Assembly (NCBI RefSeq): GCF_020283565.1
Contig: NC_060059.1
Span: 38,370,338 to 38,434,337 of the forward strand
DNA: 64,000 nt
Reading direction: 5' to 3'
From: Trifolium pratense
Taxonomy: Eukaryota; Streptophyta; Magnoliopsida; Fabales; Fabaceae
The notes under the pieces were generated by a model that made no database searches, was not told the DNA's origin, and saw nothing but the letters and a program-made list of their open reading frames with translations. Within the stretch, counting starts at the first letter, position 1; every line of letters starts with the position of its first letter. A program made the position numbers and the translations under genes. Of the stretch, positions 32,631-45,450 are shown one piece after another.

Positions 32631-33416
32631 ATAATTTTTTAATGATAGCGATTTAATTGATAAATTTCTAATGAGTATTTTGAGTAGTTAAAATAAGTAG
32701 GAAGGAGTAAAAAAGATAAAATTATTAGTTTAATATGTGTGTCGTAAACTTTGAGATATTGAATTTAATTTCTCCTTATAAATATTTTTTTAATAGACCC
32801 TTATGATCTACAATGTCCCATTAGTTAACAAGAGAGATTACATAATTGAAAAATAAGGAAGTAATAAATATTTAAGATATAATAGAAAGAAAAAAACAAA
32901 GTTAATATTTTATTTTAAGGTATAATAGAAAAACAAAGTTAATATAAAATGTGACTTTGTCAAAAAAATATAAAATGTGAATTTTTTTTTTAGGTGAGAA
33001 TATTGCATAACTTTGTAGGTAGTTTCACTTGGGGTCAATTTAATTAAATTTACAGCAACAAAAAAAAGTGTGTTTCTTCATCATTTTTTGCTTACATCAA
33101 CTGTTTTTTACTGGTCATCTCAGAAAAGGAAAGATTTTGCTAATGCACTATGTGGTAAAGTAAGAAAAAACAGACTAAAAATAAAATCCACAAAAAAGAG
33201 CGATGGTTGTTCTTCTCCCCCACACACCATCGCAAGATAGTTTTTGGTAAGATTTACACTATTAGAAAATATCTTTCGGTAAGATTTGTACTATCAGGAA
33301 ATATCTCGTGATATAAGAGGGACATGAGAGATTCTGATCAATTTTGGAGGGCGACGAAGAGCAACCATCAAGAAATAGTGGTCCATAGATCCCTCCTTAT
33401 AATAAAGGTTACCTTG
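32631..33416. other. AT-rich intergenic stretch
   Basis: No gene is seen. Weak inverted ends GATGGTTGTTCTTC (33202) and GAAGAGCAACCATC (33357) suggest a small MITE of about 170 bp. Confidence 0.45.
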
Positions 33417-35047
33417 TGTTAAAATATGGTGCACATTTCTAGAATACATTAGTAATTTATAGAATATCAAAGTAATGATGCATATGTCTAAATTTTCTAG
33501 AATACTTTAGTAATGTAAAGAATGAATCAATAACTAGTTTTCTAGTAGGAAATATCATGAAAATTCTAGAATGTAGTATCTAGAATATACCTCTTACACC
33601 GATAAATAGGTAAACTTGTGTACAATTGTATTCAAACGTTTGAAATGGAATGACAATAACACGGAGGGCTTCACCACACTATATGTCTCCTCCTGCAAAT
33701 AAGTTAACTACTAATGTATTGTCCATTGTCCTATGTCATATGCTCTCGCACTACTTGCTACGATCTTCCAACTATCAATAAATGACATCTACACTATCCA
33801 ATTAATTTTCTAAACTAACAGTAGTTCCTCAACTACTAACAGTGGTATCAGAGCGGTCATTCACTTGGTGTAGCAAACTATTTCTTTTTGCCACCACCTA
33901 TTTGACTCAAACACAAAAGGAGTACATGTAGCCACCCATCCCGACTCTGTCTGAGTTCAAACTCGAAACTAAAAATGAGAGAAAGGAATTCAAGTGGCCT
34001 AACAGTCTAACCCTCATAATTTCAAGTTCAACTATATTGTCGTAAGTCTATGGCAAATAAGACTCAAGTTCAAATAGAGCACAAGCCTGGGCGATAAAAA
34101 AAAATGCAGACTTGTGACCTCTGAGGCTCAACTTGAGTACAAACGTAGGAAGAAAAACTACTACTAAAACAAGAGTCCTTGTCAAAAGTCTTCAATAAGA
34201 CCGATAAGAAGATTCACATGCAACTAATTAAGAAGCAAGAGTGGTCTTTGTCAGAAGTCCTTAACAAGACCAACAAGGAAATTCACATTTCAACTAAGCA
34301 TCAAGAGTTGTCCTTGTTAGAAGTCTTTGACAAGACCAACAAGGAGGATCACAAGCCCAACTAAGGAGCAAGAATAGCCTCTGTTATTAGAAGGCTTCAA
34401 AAAGACTGACAAATTAAATGAGATCAATGATAAATATTATGGCAAGAGGTGTGACAAAATTGAATCATGGAGGAGGTAATACTTTCCAAAATCAATTATA
34501 CTACATAAGATCAATATATAACACAAGAAGAGAGATTTCCCAAATCCAAATTTGAGCAACTACATAGTATGCTTGGAGTTTTCGAAATATGCATCAAGAA
34601 GAATTGTTGAAATATGATGCACATTTCTAAATATTTCTAACATACATTAGTAATTTATAGAATACCAAAGTAATGATGCTCATGTCTAAAAAAATTTAGA
34701 ATACTTTAGTAGTGCAAAGAATGAATCAATAACTAGTTTTCTATTAAGAAATATCATGAAAATTCTAGAACATAGTATCTAGAGTATACCTCCTAAACTT
34801 ATGTACAATTGTATTCAAGCTTTTGAAATGTAATGTCAATAACATTAAGACTTCGCCATACTACTATTACTCTCCTCCTACAATAAATTAATTACTAATA
34901 TCTTACCTCTTGTCTCATGTTACTAAATATTCTAATATTATAGCTCTCACACTACTTACTACTATCTTTCAACTATCAACTAAAGTTTTCTATACTATCC
35001 AACAGCATTCTAAATTTACAATACCATCTCAACTACTAACTCTAACA
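33417..35047 (+). mobile_element. Small non-autonomous LTR retrotransposon
   Basis: LTRs are 33417-33841 and 34605-35047. Both begin TGTT and end TAACA; they are roughly 85-90% alike by eye. The primer site TGGTATCAGAGC is at 33843-33854. The 763-bp interior has no gag or pol. It holds instead a 66-bp tandem repeat (about 34163-34375). Flanking CCTTG and GCTTG are a target duplication with one change. It lies between HyPRP 6 and upstream block F. Confidence 0.85.
34163..34375 (+). repeat. 66-bp tandem repeat inside the LTR element
   Basis: A little over three copies of a unit with GTCYTTGTYAGAAGTC, AACAAGACCAACAAGGA and TTCACAT. The frame stays open through all copies, giving a 22-residue repeat (SEVLNKTNKEIHI-like) in a 61-codon frame ending at 34364. 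Whether it is translated is unknown. Confidence 0.7.
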
Positions 35048-35299
35048 GCTTGAAACGGGATAAAAACTAGATGTGACAAATCATGCACGAGTTTATTTCT
35101 TAGATTATATAAAAAGATTTGATTAATGAAATGTTTGAAAAAAAAATTCAATTGGAAATGTTTGATTATGATTGGACGATCAAATTTGTCCCGATTGCAT
35201 GATGCAGTTTTTACTTCATGCAACTTGGATCCATCAAAGTGATAGGTCATACAGATAATAATCAATACGGAAGTTTAAAGTAATATATATGATACTGTA

Positions 35300-35770
35300 A
35301 CACAATGGCTATGCAACAAACAGGGTTAGAAAAAATATAAGAAATTACCAATGTGGGATCAGGAAAAAATATAAGAAAAAATATAGAGAAAAAATATAAG
35401 AGAAAAAATATAAGAAAAAAAATATAGAGAAAAATATAAGAAATTATATATGTTTTATTTTACAAAAGGATAAGGAATTGTATGTTTTGACAAGGATGAT
35501 AGGGATGTTTTCCAATGCAAGTGGTTTACAGGCTAATGGATTCAAATATTAATAATTACAAACTGGCCGTATAGAGTGTCTTGTTTCATATCCATATGCT
35601 ACTGGATTTGTTAACATATACTGTATGAATTATTGAAATGCCTTTGCCTATTCAAAAACATGAATTATTGAAATCGTAGGCCATGCATTTCTTGAGTAAC
35701 ACATACACAAACACACATGCATACAGTTTGTGTCATCAAACACCTCTGATTGCAGTGTTTACTTTACTCA
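35300..35770 (-). repeat. Co-duplicated upstream block F (HyPRP 6)
   Basis: The left parts match the other blocks (AAACTGGCCGTATAGAGTG, TTGTTTCATATCC, GAATTATTGAAATC, CTCTGATTGCAGTG) but the core is lost after CAGTG. It is expanded by AAATATAAGARAA tandem repeats at 35370-35450. It lies about 3.7-4.1 kb before the HyPRP 6 ATG because of the LTR element. Confidence 0.55.
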
Positions 35771-36493
35771 TAAGAAAAATGTTCCAAAATATAGGTGGGT
35801 TCTCCTTTTGATTTGGCACTCTATTGTGAACCGTTTGGGGTACCTTGTGGAAGTGGTTTTTGGTAGGGTGTCCAAAGGACAATGTTTTTCGTATGAGTAA
35901 TAGGTAGACCCACTTGGATGTTCATCTATGTGATTATGTGATTATTATGGTTAGTGGCGGAGCTAGCCCAAAATATTGTGGAGGGCTGCTATAAATATAA
36001 ATCGAATATATAAAAAAATTATTAAAAAAAAAAATCATATCATATTGAAGATGTGTCTAATATAGATATCTCAGACATAGTCAAAAGGTTGACTATTACC
36101 ATTTTTAATAAATACATTTTTAAAATATATCATGAAATATATTTTATGTCAATTCATGTGTAAACTCCATTATGGCATCATGTGGTTGTTGTATCTATAT
36201 GGGATTGTAACTTTATTTTTCTTGTATTTGGGTTGAATATTTCGGATCTACGAAATTTCGATACTTTAAAATTGTTCAAGTATTGCGTTAGATATCGTAT
36301 ATAACACTGATATATGTCTAATGCCTCCTAATACGTATTAGAAAAATATACAAGATATGATTATATTTTACTTTTTTAATTAAAAAAAAAATATCAGATA
36401 CGTTTATGATACTTTTCCAAGAGTCTACATGTATTTTTGGTGTGTTCATGACTTATTTAATTAATTATATTGATCGCAAAATCTTATATTTAT
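35771..36493. other. Intergenic stretch, no gene seen
   Basis: A GTGGCGGAGCTAGCC motif at 35956 resembles a transposon end also present near 2107. Otherwise it is AT-rich. Confidence 0.45.
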
Positions 36494-37540
36494 TTATACT
36501 ATATATAAAGATGATACATGAGTTTTGGTGTGGATTTTCCATAATACCAACAATACCCTTGATTTTTTTTAGTAGCAATAAAAAAAGTTATTAACAAACT
36601 CACCATAATATAAGGCACATTTTTTTAGCAGCAAAAATCTTTTATTAACAAACTTATCGTAACGTAAGACATATCTTTTTTAATTGAACGTAAGTTAGAC
36701 ACAGGCAGGCGCGGCCCTACTATATATAAAGATGATACATGAGTTTTGGTGTGGATTTTTTATAATACCAACAATACCCTTGATTTTTTTAGTAGCAATA
36801 AAAAAAAATTATTAACAAACTCACCATAATATAAGGCACATTTTTTTAGCAGCAAAAATCTTTTATTAACAAACTCATCGTAACGTAAGATATATCTTTT
36901 TTAATTGAACATAACATAAGTTAGACACAGGCAGGCGCGGCCCACTAGTACTATATCTATAACAATATATAAAAAGGATAAGTGAGTTTGGGATGGACTT
37001 TTCAATATACCTATTTTACCGTTGACTTAGTTTCACATCTTCCATTAACTAATCAATTTAAAAAAAAATTCAAATCATAAAAATGTGAATAAGTGGCAAA
37101 TGGGTTGCCTATACATGAATGATTACCAAATTAATACTACATCTATACTATATAAAAAGAGAATACAAATATTTTTGGTGTCGATTTTTCATAATATCAA
37201 CAATATCCTTATTTTTTTAGCAATAAAAATCTTTTATTAACAAATTTATCATAACATAAGACATTTTTTTTGGACATAAGTTAGACATTCCGCGCCTGTC
37301 TGGCCCGCTAGTATAAAGAGAATACATGAGTTTTGGTGTGGACTTTTCATAATACCAACAATACCCTTGATTTTTTTAGTAGCAATAAAAAAATTTATTA
37401 ACAAACTCGCCATAACATAAGTACATTTTTTTTAACAACAAAAATTTTTTATTAACAAATTGATCATAACATAAGACGTATCTTCTTTTTTTTTACATAA
37501 AATTAGACACAGGCAGGCGCTCTGAACGTCCGACCCACTG
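36494..37540. mobile_element. Head-to-tail array of short Helitron-like elements
   Basis: Four related units follow each other in the same direction: about 36494-36716, 36717-36948, 37142-37311 and 37312-37540. Each starts with a CTATA(C)TATATAAA-AGA start and TTTTGGTGTGGA, has a CAATACCCTTGATTTTTTTAG and AACAAACTCACCATAA interior, and ends in a GC-rich GGCAGGCGCGGCCC or CGCGCCTGTCTGGCCCG segment. Units 2 and 3 end in CTAG before T; unit 3 starts with TC after A, as Helitrons do. A different start of the same type lies at about 36950-37030. No protein is encoded. Confidence 0.65.
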
Positions 37541-38888
37541 TATAAATCAAAAATTTTCAACACATGTTCACTTTGATTAGATTAGATTATCATTGCTCTA
37601 GCACGTGAATAAAATTTAGTTTTACGGTAAAAAAATAAATGGACCTAAATTTATTTTTACGTACGTCCCTATATGTAAGATCATTTTGGTCAATGCACGA
37701 AAAATTAAAAAAGTTTGTCAACAATATATATGCTTAATCTTTTCAAAATTATTTTCAATTACTAAGAGAGAAATATAGTTGGTCTTTTTTTTTGTTATAA
37801 AAGTTGGTCTTTTTATTATCTCCATTTTATTAAGGACATTTTTGTATCGAAGAAAGGAAGAAAAAAAAAACTTGACTAGTGCCTTTTAAATTTAAAAGTG
37901 TTAAATGAGCTTGGATTTCATCCCTAAAAATTAGTTCAATGTGTGACACTCAATAGTTTGGGACTACAATGTGGGTATTTAACCTGTTCACGCTATGCAT
38001 AAGGGTGGGTGTTGAATATGCAGTGATATGTCGTTGAAGATTGTTTGAATTTTCACATTGTTAAGGTTTTTGGACTTTTGAGTGTATAAATATATTTGGA
38101 CATCCTCATCTTTGAACTAGTTTAAGGATTTGTAGTATTAATTTGAAAGAGAACACCAATGATAAGTTTTTGCTAATAAAACAAAAATTCCAATAATCTT
38201 TGTGACCACTTTTGATTGATTTATTTGTTGATAAGGCACTCCACTCACAGTTCACGGGTATATGTTCTTTAAATTATTTATTTTAATTCTAAATAAATTA
38301 AAAACTCACAATTTTGGTGCGTCACTATCAAATTTAATACCAATATGTCGTATTTATTTGTACTAACATGTCACGCATGTGTAAGCTTAATACCACTTTG
38401 AGCTTGTGGTTAAAAATTAAAATGGAAGTACATTGAGATTTGAGAGCACATGTAATAGTTCTAAATTCTAATAGGATGGATAGAGTTCATTCAGTAGTGA
38501 AGGTAGTGGTTAAGAGAATTTGTGGTGGCCTTTGTGATTTTCTGAGGATTTAATTTGACCTACTATGCAAGAACAGAAAACCAACCAATATGAACTTGCC
38601 TTAATAAGGTTTTTTCTGTTTCTTGTGATAACTCTTTCGTTTTACGAAAAGACTCCTTATAATTTAGAGTTTGATCATATTCGAGTTAATATTTTTTAAA
38701 GTATCTTAGAAATGACCTTTTATGTCATTTTACGTTTATCAGTCAGTTGAACCGCTAATTTTATCAAACACTTCAATTAGCTTATCAGTCATAAATCATC
38801 AGCTATAAGTTAACTTATCAGTCAATCGCTATTTTTGCCAACCGCTATAAGCTATAAGGACATTTTTGCCAAACATCAACCATCAGCT
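37541..38888. other. AT-rich intergenic stretch
   Basis: No gene is seen. The part at 38735-38890 has repeated TATCAGTCA and GCTATAAGCTATAAG motifs typical of a hAT-like MITE family, without clear ends. Confidence 0.45.
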
Positions 38889-38896
38889 ATATCTAC

Positions 38897-39422
38897 CAAG
38901 GTTATCAAAACCGGATCGGACCGGTCGGACCGTGAACCGGTCATGAAAACGGTTCGGTTTTGAGCAAAAAACGGATAGGAAACCGACCGGCAAAAAAACG
39001 CGTGAACCGGGGTCGGACCGGGTTGAACCTGTGAACCGACCGGGCGGTTCAAGCGGTTTTGCAGATTTTTTTTATTTTTTTAAAAAAAATAGAGCAAAAC
39101 GACGTCGTTTTAATTTTTAAAAAAAAAAAAAACTGAAACAAAACAACGACGTCGTAGGAATAGGAAAAATTTTTGTTTTTCATCTATTTTTCATTTGGTT
39201 TGAATTATAAATTTTATTTTATTTTGACTTGTGATATTTTATCTTTTTAATGTGTGAAATTATGAAATATTGAGCAATTATTCATATATATTTATTTATA
39301 TATTAATTAAAAAATATATTTAATTAAAAACGGTTCGACCCCGATTGAACCCGGTCCGACCAATTGAACCTTGAACCAGTAAACTTTCCGGTTCGATGAT
39401 CGATCCGGTTCGGACAACCTTA
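38897..39422. mobile_element. hAT-type non-autonomous element, 526 bp
   Basis: The ends CAAGGTTATCAAAACCGG and the inverse of TAAGGTTGTCCGAACCGG are imperfect terminal inverted repeats. The exact 8-bp duplication ATATCTAC flanks it (38889-38896, 39423-39430). CA[AG]GG-type ends with 8-bp duplications define hAT elements. The subterminal regions are rich in CCGG and ACCGG motifs. No transposase. Confidence 0.9.
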
Positions 39423-39788
39423 ATATCTACATTAACTTCCTCACTTTCCGACACATTTGACAGATTTAACAACTCACCATGCCATATCTATCTATATAGT
39501 ATAAATCTCGAAAATCTGGAGACAAATAAGATATTTTTGTATTTCCTCAAAATATAACGTAACTACACTTTTATTAGGTAAATTAAAAGCATTGACATCA
39601 AAATGACTAGTAAACATCATAGGTTCAAACCTCAACACCTTGTGGGTGGTGCTGAGTTTGCTAAGTTTAGGTCTTCCTTATTTCATATTGTTTGCAAAAC
39701 CTCAGCCATATTCTCTCAAAATCCCAAAACCCTTCTTACATTTGTTTTCCATTAAAACCACTTTTAAAGCATTACATTTCGCAAGTTT

Positions 39789-40782
39789 TTAAGTCACAAA
39801 TGAGAAAGGTAAGTTCTCATTTTCCTTCTCAGCAGGTGGACACAGTGATGTCGTTTCTGGAAATGCTATTTGACGCAGCTGCTCCTTCATATGTATCTTC
39901 GTATTGTAATCAGCATTGTTAAACCGAACCTGAAGTACATGCTCAAAATATTAAAAAAAAATTGATGTGAGAATTTGTTGTCTTTTTTTTTTTTATAAAT
40001 GAGAATTTGTTTTGTTTGGATTGACCAATTCATACTTTTTTTTTCTTTTGACAATAACGAATTCAGACATGTTAAATACTAAAACAAAACAGAATACTAT
40101 TATACTGAACCTGGATCGCTTCCCACTCTTCCGTAAGAGATATATCTGGATGACCTTCATTTGGGACATCATCGCCTTCAACCAAAAGATCCATCAGATG
40201 TTGCATTTCTCCCTTTATAGACTTGTTATATCTGTGACGCACATTATAAATATGTTTGATATTAGCCACATTGTCATACCTTCTTTTTTTTAAAGTCATA
40301 AGAATATTTTTTGGTTGGACCCTGTTACTTGTCATCTCTTGAACAAGTTTTATGTCTTCGATATTTAGACGACGTGCAATAGGATGACCTTCTAAATCTT
40401 TTTTCATCTCATGATTGTGTTTTCCACACACTACAGTAATTTTCCAAACACCGGAGCTCAAAAAATAACCCCGCAATCTGAAAGGACACTCACATTTTAT
40501 GGTTCTTCTGTCTTGGCCTTTCAGTTTCTTCTGGCGTTTTCTATATACACCACCCCTTTCACATCCAAGTACAAGTGTTTGTTTTCTTGTATCTGATCCA
40601 TTATCTGATTTTGCAATAATAATAGCAAACCCTAACTTGAGTGCTTCACCTCGAACCCATTTCAACAAGTCATCTCGAGTACTAAATTTATCATCAGTAG
40701 CAAAGTTTTTAGCAAAATCAAGAGAATCAACAACTGGTTCAGCAATGTTGTTAGGTCTCAAATCAGCTGGGGCATCCTCCAT
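39789..40782 (-). CDS. FAR1-related protein lacking transposase domain
   Basis: Minus-strand gene with coding exons 40111-40782 and 39789-39929, joined over a 181-bp intron (donor CAG|GTTCAG, acceptor CTTCAG|GTTCGG), giving 270 residues. Residues 35-125 form a FAR1-type DNA-binding zinc cluster: Cys74, Cys97, Cys99, His122 and His124, with KCECPFRLRG and GKHNHEM as hallmarks. A basic stretch around 165-190 (KKRRYDNVANIKHIYN) follows, as in family members just before their MULE transposase domain. The transposase and SWIM regions (usually several hundred residues) are absent. Residues 212-270 instead resemble the tail after it (EEWEAIQ, IAFPETTSLCPPAEK). So it is either a compact DNA-binding derivative or a decaying deletion copy; the open frame and intact splice sites favour the former. 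The start ATG follows a 3' splice site (TTTCAG|GTATG). Confidence 0.72.
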
Positions 40783-43480
40783 ACCTGAAATGGTATCATG
40801 ATCATGAGCAAAATAAGCTAATACAGCAAGCAGACAGTTCAGATAGGGCTATTCGGACACTTTTTGGAATGTCCAGATTGGTCAATCTAAGACTTAACCA
40901 CTCACACTTGAACCCAACATATCATTCTCAGCATATATTGAAATCCATACTTATAGAAGTTACATCAGTTTGCATATATATTGAAATCCATACTCGTAGA
41001 AGTTAAGTCAGTTTGCATATTCGTTTATCCACTTGAGACAAATTCACTAAAGAGAAAATCAACTTTTTTCCTGAATGCTCTTAAGCAAACAAAAATTTGA
41101 CAAATACAAAGCAAGTATACAATATTGTTTTTGTAAAATACTACGAATAAAAATACAAACTTCAATGTGGCTCCAAAGTTTCTAGTGATATTTGATCCGC
41201 ACATTCATGGAAAATTAACAAGTTGATTGTAGCTAATCAATCTGTTGATTTTTTCCAAGATTTTACCTCTATGGATAACAAAGTTAAACACTTAATTCCT
41301 ATGCCAAAATAAGAGGATTGACCAGACTCCAAAACACTTAACACTTGTAATAGAACAGATCAACAGAAAAAATAACAAGGCATAACCAAATGTAACACAA
41401 GGAGCATAACAGTCTAAGCCAACATGGTTATGGGTTTAATTAGCACGATGAATTTCCTTATTTGGCTATGTCATTGCCATGAAGATGAACAAATTAAAGA
41501 ACAGAACTAAGTCTAAACCATAATCTATAGTCTTTCAATATTCATCCTACAAAGTACAAACTATACTTCAAGAATTAACTTACACATGCCTAAAGAAAAA
41601 ATACAAGAGCAGAACTAAATCTCACCCACATTCTATAATCTTTCAACATTCATCCTAAAAACTTGATAATAAAAACACAGAAAGTCTGAAACTTAATAAT
41701 AGGATACAACAAAACAAAAACCTTAACTCTTGCTAGGGTTGAACAAAGAAACGACACAAATGCAAGAAGGGAAATGAAAACCAAAATTTGTATCTCTTCA
41801 GTTTCGCAAGTGCAAATCTAAACACCAAATATGTAAAAACAAAATGAAAAACACAGAAATGACACGATTGTATATTATTGGAAAGAACAACAAAACAACG
41901 TAATTAATTATATTTCATTACGACAAGATCAACAAAACAATTGTACATGTGATGTGAGTGATGATGATGATGAAGCGCAAGCAATTGTTGGAAAAATATG
42001 AGATTCAAGTTGAAGGATTTCAGTTTTTACATAGACACAGGAAAGGGAACGGAGTTGGAAAAATGAGTTAAAACACCTTTTTAGTAGGTTAGTCAAATAA
42101 CCGACTCAAAAAATGTTTCTACTAATTTCAAAACTGTCACGGTCTCATTTTTTAAAAGACGTGGTAGACAATTGATTTAAAAGCCTGTGCTAAAGAGTGT
42201 ATTTTGCACTAGTATACAATTTTCTCATTGTTGTACAAAAAGAAAATGGTGATATTCCTTTTCACACAAACTAATATTTAACAACGCCAAAAAAATTACA
42301 TAAGCTAAATAAAACAGCCTTGGAAATTGATTGTTCAAATAGAAACTAGTGTTGTATTTTGTCTAGAATAAAATATTTTACACAAAAAAGAATAATTGAT
42401 CAGAGAGTGAAAGTACAGAAACAATCTTCTGTACTTTTTTTTTTTGGTTACATCTTCTGTACTTAAATATACATACCAAAATGAAAACTAGAAAGAAAAA
42501 TCCTAAAATAGTTTTACAAACTTAAAGAATGTTATCCTAAATTGATTTTTATAGCACATACTTTGCAAAGGCCAATATAAGCTTAATGAGGTAAGCATGG
42601 ACTTGAATTTGAAAAGGAAAATGTAAGCTTTTGATCAAAGGCATGTCAAGTGTCCGACATCGACACGTGATTACATTCAATTAATTGATTTTCTTAAATT
42701 ATTAGTGATTAGTGATGTCTATGTGTCAGTGCGTGTCTTTGTGTCGGTGGAGAATGGATTCTCTCCATTTTTTTCCCTCAATTTTTACATTTCAACCCTA
42801 ATCAACTTCTCTCCTTTTTTTCAAATTCCAACTTTATCCTCTTTTTACAATATGAATGGTCTAGATTACCCATGATTCTCTCAATTGTTTTACAATTGAG
42901 AGAATCCATTCTCGTGTCAGTGCTTACCAACACAGATGATTACATTGAATTGTGTCATTTTTTTAATTTATTATCGGTGTCGACTTATCAGTGTCCATTA
43001 TCCGTGTCTGGTGTCTGTGCTTCATAGAGAATCACTCCAACTTTCAGGGTCCTCTTAAACAATGACTTTAGTTTCATAATTTAAATACCGAAATCATAAA
43101 CTATTAATGACGCTAATCAATTCCAATCAATAAAATGAAACTCAAAGGGAAAGAAACTAAATCCTTTTGTTTTTTGAAAATCACAACAAAGATTGAGAAC
43201 TCGGTGATAACAAATGGAAAATAAATTGTATTGAATATGAAATTAGATAATGCAAATACCCAATTCTAAAAACCCTAACAGCTTCGGCCAGCAACAACAG
43301 CAAGAAAAAAAAATAGAAGGATTTCAGAGGGGTCAATTGTGTTACCTCAGAGAAGTGCGTGAGTTGACGGAGAAATTGGTAGTGTCGCCGGAGATTGGTG
43401 ACGCGCCGTCACTGATATCGTTCCTCTTTGCCGGAGATGGGTTTACCGAGTTAACTGAAGATGGAAAGAGGATTCGTGTT
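40783..43480 (-). other. Probable 5' UTR intron and leader exon of the FAR1-like gene
   Basis: A splice acceptor lies 2 bp before the ATG. The likely leader exon is about 43346-43480 on the minus strand: GC-richer than its surroundings, without ATG, and ending CTCTGAG|GTAACAC. That gives an intron of about 2.56 kb. The intron holds no coding pattern; it contains a MITE at 42750-42913 and GTGTCGGTG-type repeats at 42640-43030. This pairing is an inference from splice signals. Confidence 0.45.
42750..42913. mobile_element. Mutator-like MITE in the FAR1-like intron
   Basis: 164 bp with ends GAGAATGGATTCTCTC and GAGAGAATCCATTCTC, flanked by GTGTCGGTG and GTGTCAGTG (9 bp, one mismatch). Confidence 0.7.
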
Positions 43481-44544
43481 GTGTTTTCGTTTCTTTTTAT
43501 TTTTATTTTAGTTTTCTTTTTTTAAAAATTTTCACCCACCAGTATTAGGCTCACCGGACCGCCTAATATAATTCGAGAATCATGATATCAAGTGATTTCA
43601 TCTTCATTCGATCACAATCGTGACGATTGAACCATGATCTCTCTATCAAATTTAGTGTCAACTACCAGGAGAGCGACTAATTATTGGTATTTTTATTTTA
43701 GTTTTCACTATCATTAACTTGTGTGCTCTAATAACATATGAACACATATTAATTGTGTCAATAAAAAAGAACACATAGTAATTTTTTTTTAATCAAGAAC
43801 ACATAGTAATTAATAAATTAAAAAGTGAACTTATTGCATTGCAAAGTACAACAATTTGATTGTTTTCTTAAAAAACAAAAGTACAAGATTTTGATTTTTT
43901 ATAAGTTTTTTTTTTAAAGTTAAATGTATAACTTTTTTTTGACAATATTATATGATATTAAGTTGTTGATTATGTAGCACATGCTAACACTTGTTTAATT
44001 TTTATTAAGAGTTAAATAAAAAAATTGATCTCTAATAAATTAAATTACAGTATTAATTTTTTTATCCTATAAAAAAATGACATGTTTTAGTCTTTACAAA
44101 ATTATTATGGATCAAGTTATAACTTATAATACTAAAATTGCTTTTAAAAAAAAGTGTTAATACTAAAAGTGCCGACCAACCAAAGTAAAGCAAAACAAGC
44201 AAAACGATAACCCCTACAATGTAAAACTGGAAACAGGCGAGGGAAGAGAGGGATAAACCCAACAGCACAACACATTACAACAGTCATTATGTTTGATTTA
44301 GTAGTGAGAGATTCGGATATTATGTATGAAAAATGTACTCTAAAATAAAAAAATAAAAAATGTAATCCTTGACAATGTTTTGAAGTCTCGTGCTCGAGAG
44401 TAATCACCGTAAGATATTTTAGAATTATTCTAACACTTAATTTATTTTATTTTTTTGACTAAATTGAAAAATTAATCAGGTTTATATAAAAATTATGTCC
44501 GTCTTACAAATGAATGTGTTAAAAGTTTTTTTAAAAAAAAAAAA
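43481..44544. other. AT-rich intergenic stretch
   Basis: It probably holds the promoter of the FAR1-like gene near 43500. No other gene or structured repeat is recognised. Confidence 0.45.
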
Positions 44545-44945
44545 AAACAAGAGATTTATCTGGATACCAAGCCCTCAAAATATATTGATAAAAATAAAAG
44601 TTAAAAAAGAAGTCATTCCAAAATAATTTCTGCCAAAATTTCATTTTATCTCAGGAGAGATTTGGTTCCACCAAGTAAATCCATGCAAAATTAACCCTAG
44701 GCTAGCTAGTTTGTCTGCACAGTAATTCCATTTTCTGTAAATATGTGATACAAAAAAAAAATCATGTTGAAAATCTTATCTGAACAATTTTTTCATCCAT
44801 TTCTAAGATTCCAACGAACTACTAATTAATACCACAAGCAGCGAGTCTGATTCTAACCAAAAATATGACCACCCTTTATTGAAAGTTGATTCAATAGTTA
44901 ACATAGCACCAACTAATTCAGCATTTAATGAATGTGTTAAGAGAG
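44545..44945 (-). pseudogene. LINE RNase H domain remnant
   Basis: The minus strand encodes, in two frames with stops, parts of the RNase H domain at the end of plant LINE polyproteins. First comes LNAELVGAMLTIESTFNKGW followed by FWLESDSLLVV (the ESDS motif with its catalytic Asp). Further on are VSHIYRKWNYCADKLASLG and HGFTWWNQISPEI. At least one frameshift and two stops break it. An A/T-rich tail at 44530-44545 marks the 3' end. It is not functional. Confidence 0.82.
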
Positions 44946-45450
44946 TCTTAACTCTAAAAATAAATATTTTAAAAATTGAAAAACCTTTAATTTATATATT
45001 TTGATGAGACTGCGAACAAATTGAAGAGAGTCTATTTCACCATTGATGATGAAAAGTTTGGAATCAAGGGCGATCACAATTTCTTAACTTATTGTAATCA
45101 CAGTTTTCAATTTATGGAAATTTAGAATTATATAGGATAAATTAAAAGCTATTTTCCATTTGTACTTGCCAGATTATAAACACACACTTCTCATTGGGTG
45201 GAGGTTTTTTTGTATACAAGTAGCTACCTTGGAACCCATCAAATTAAAAAAAATAATAAGATTTTACGACTTTTGACAAAAATGTTGTGTTGATACTTGA
45301 TAGTGACAATGATTATCGCCGAAAACAATTTGAACTCTTCTTCTTCACTAACACCTATACAGAGGTGTCCGATGGTTTATCTATTTTTGAGAATACGGCC
45401 TCACTCACACTTGAATTTTCTAATATCAATGAAGGCATAAAGACTTCTTA
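44946..45450. other. Intergenic stretch, no gene seen
   Basis: AT-rich, no recognised feature. Confidence 0.45.

Noticed and set aside
34179..34364. 61-codon repeat-peptide frame as a host gene
   Set aside because: It lies inside an LTR element and starts mid-repeat; kept only as a finding.
43250..43525. Plus-strand 91-codon frame
   Set aside because: It overlaps the probable leader exon of the minus-strand FAR1-like gene, has low-complexity ends and matches no family I know.
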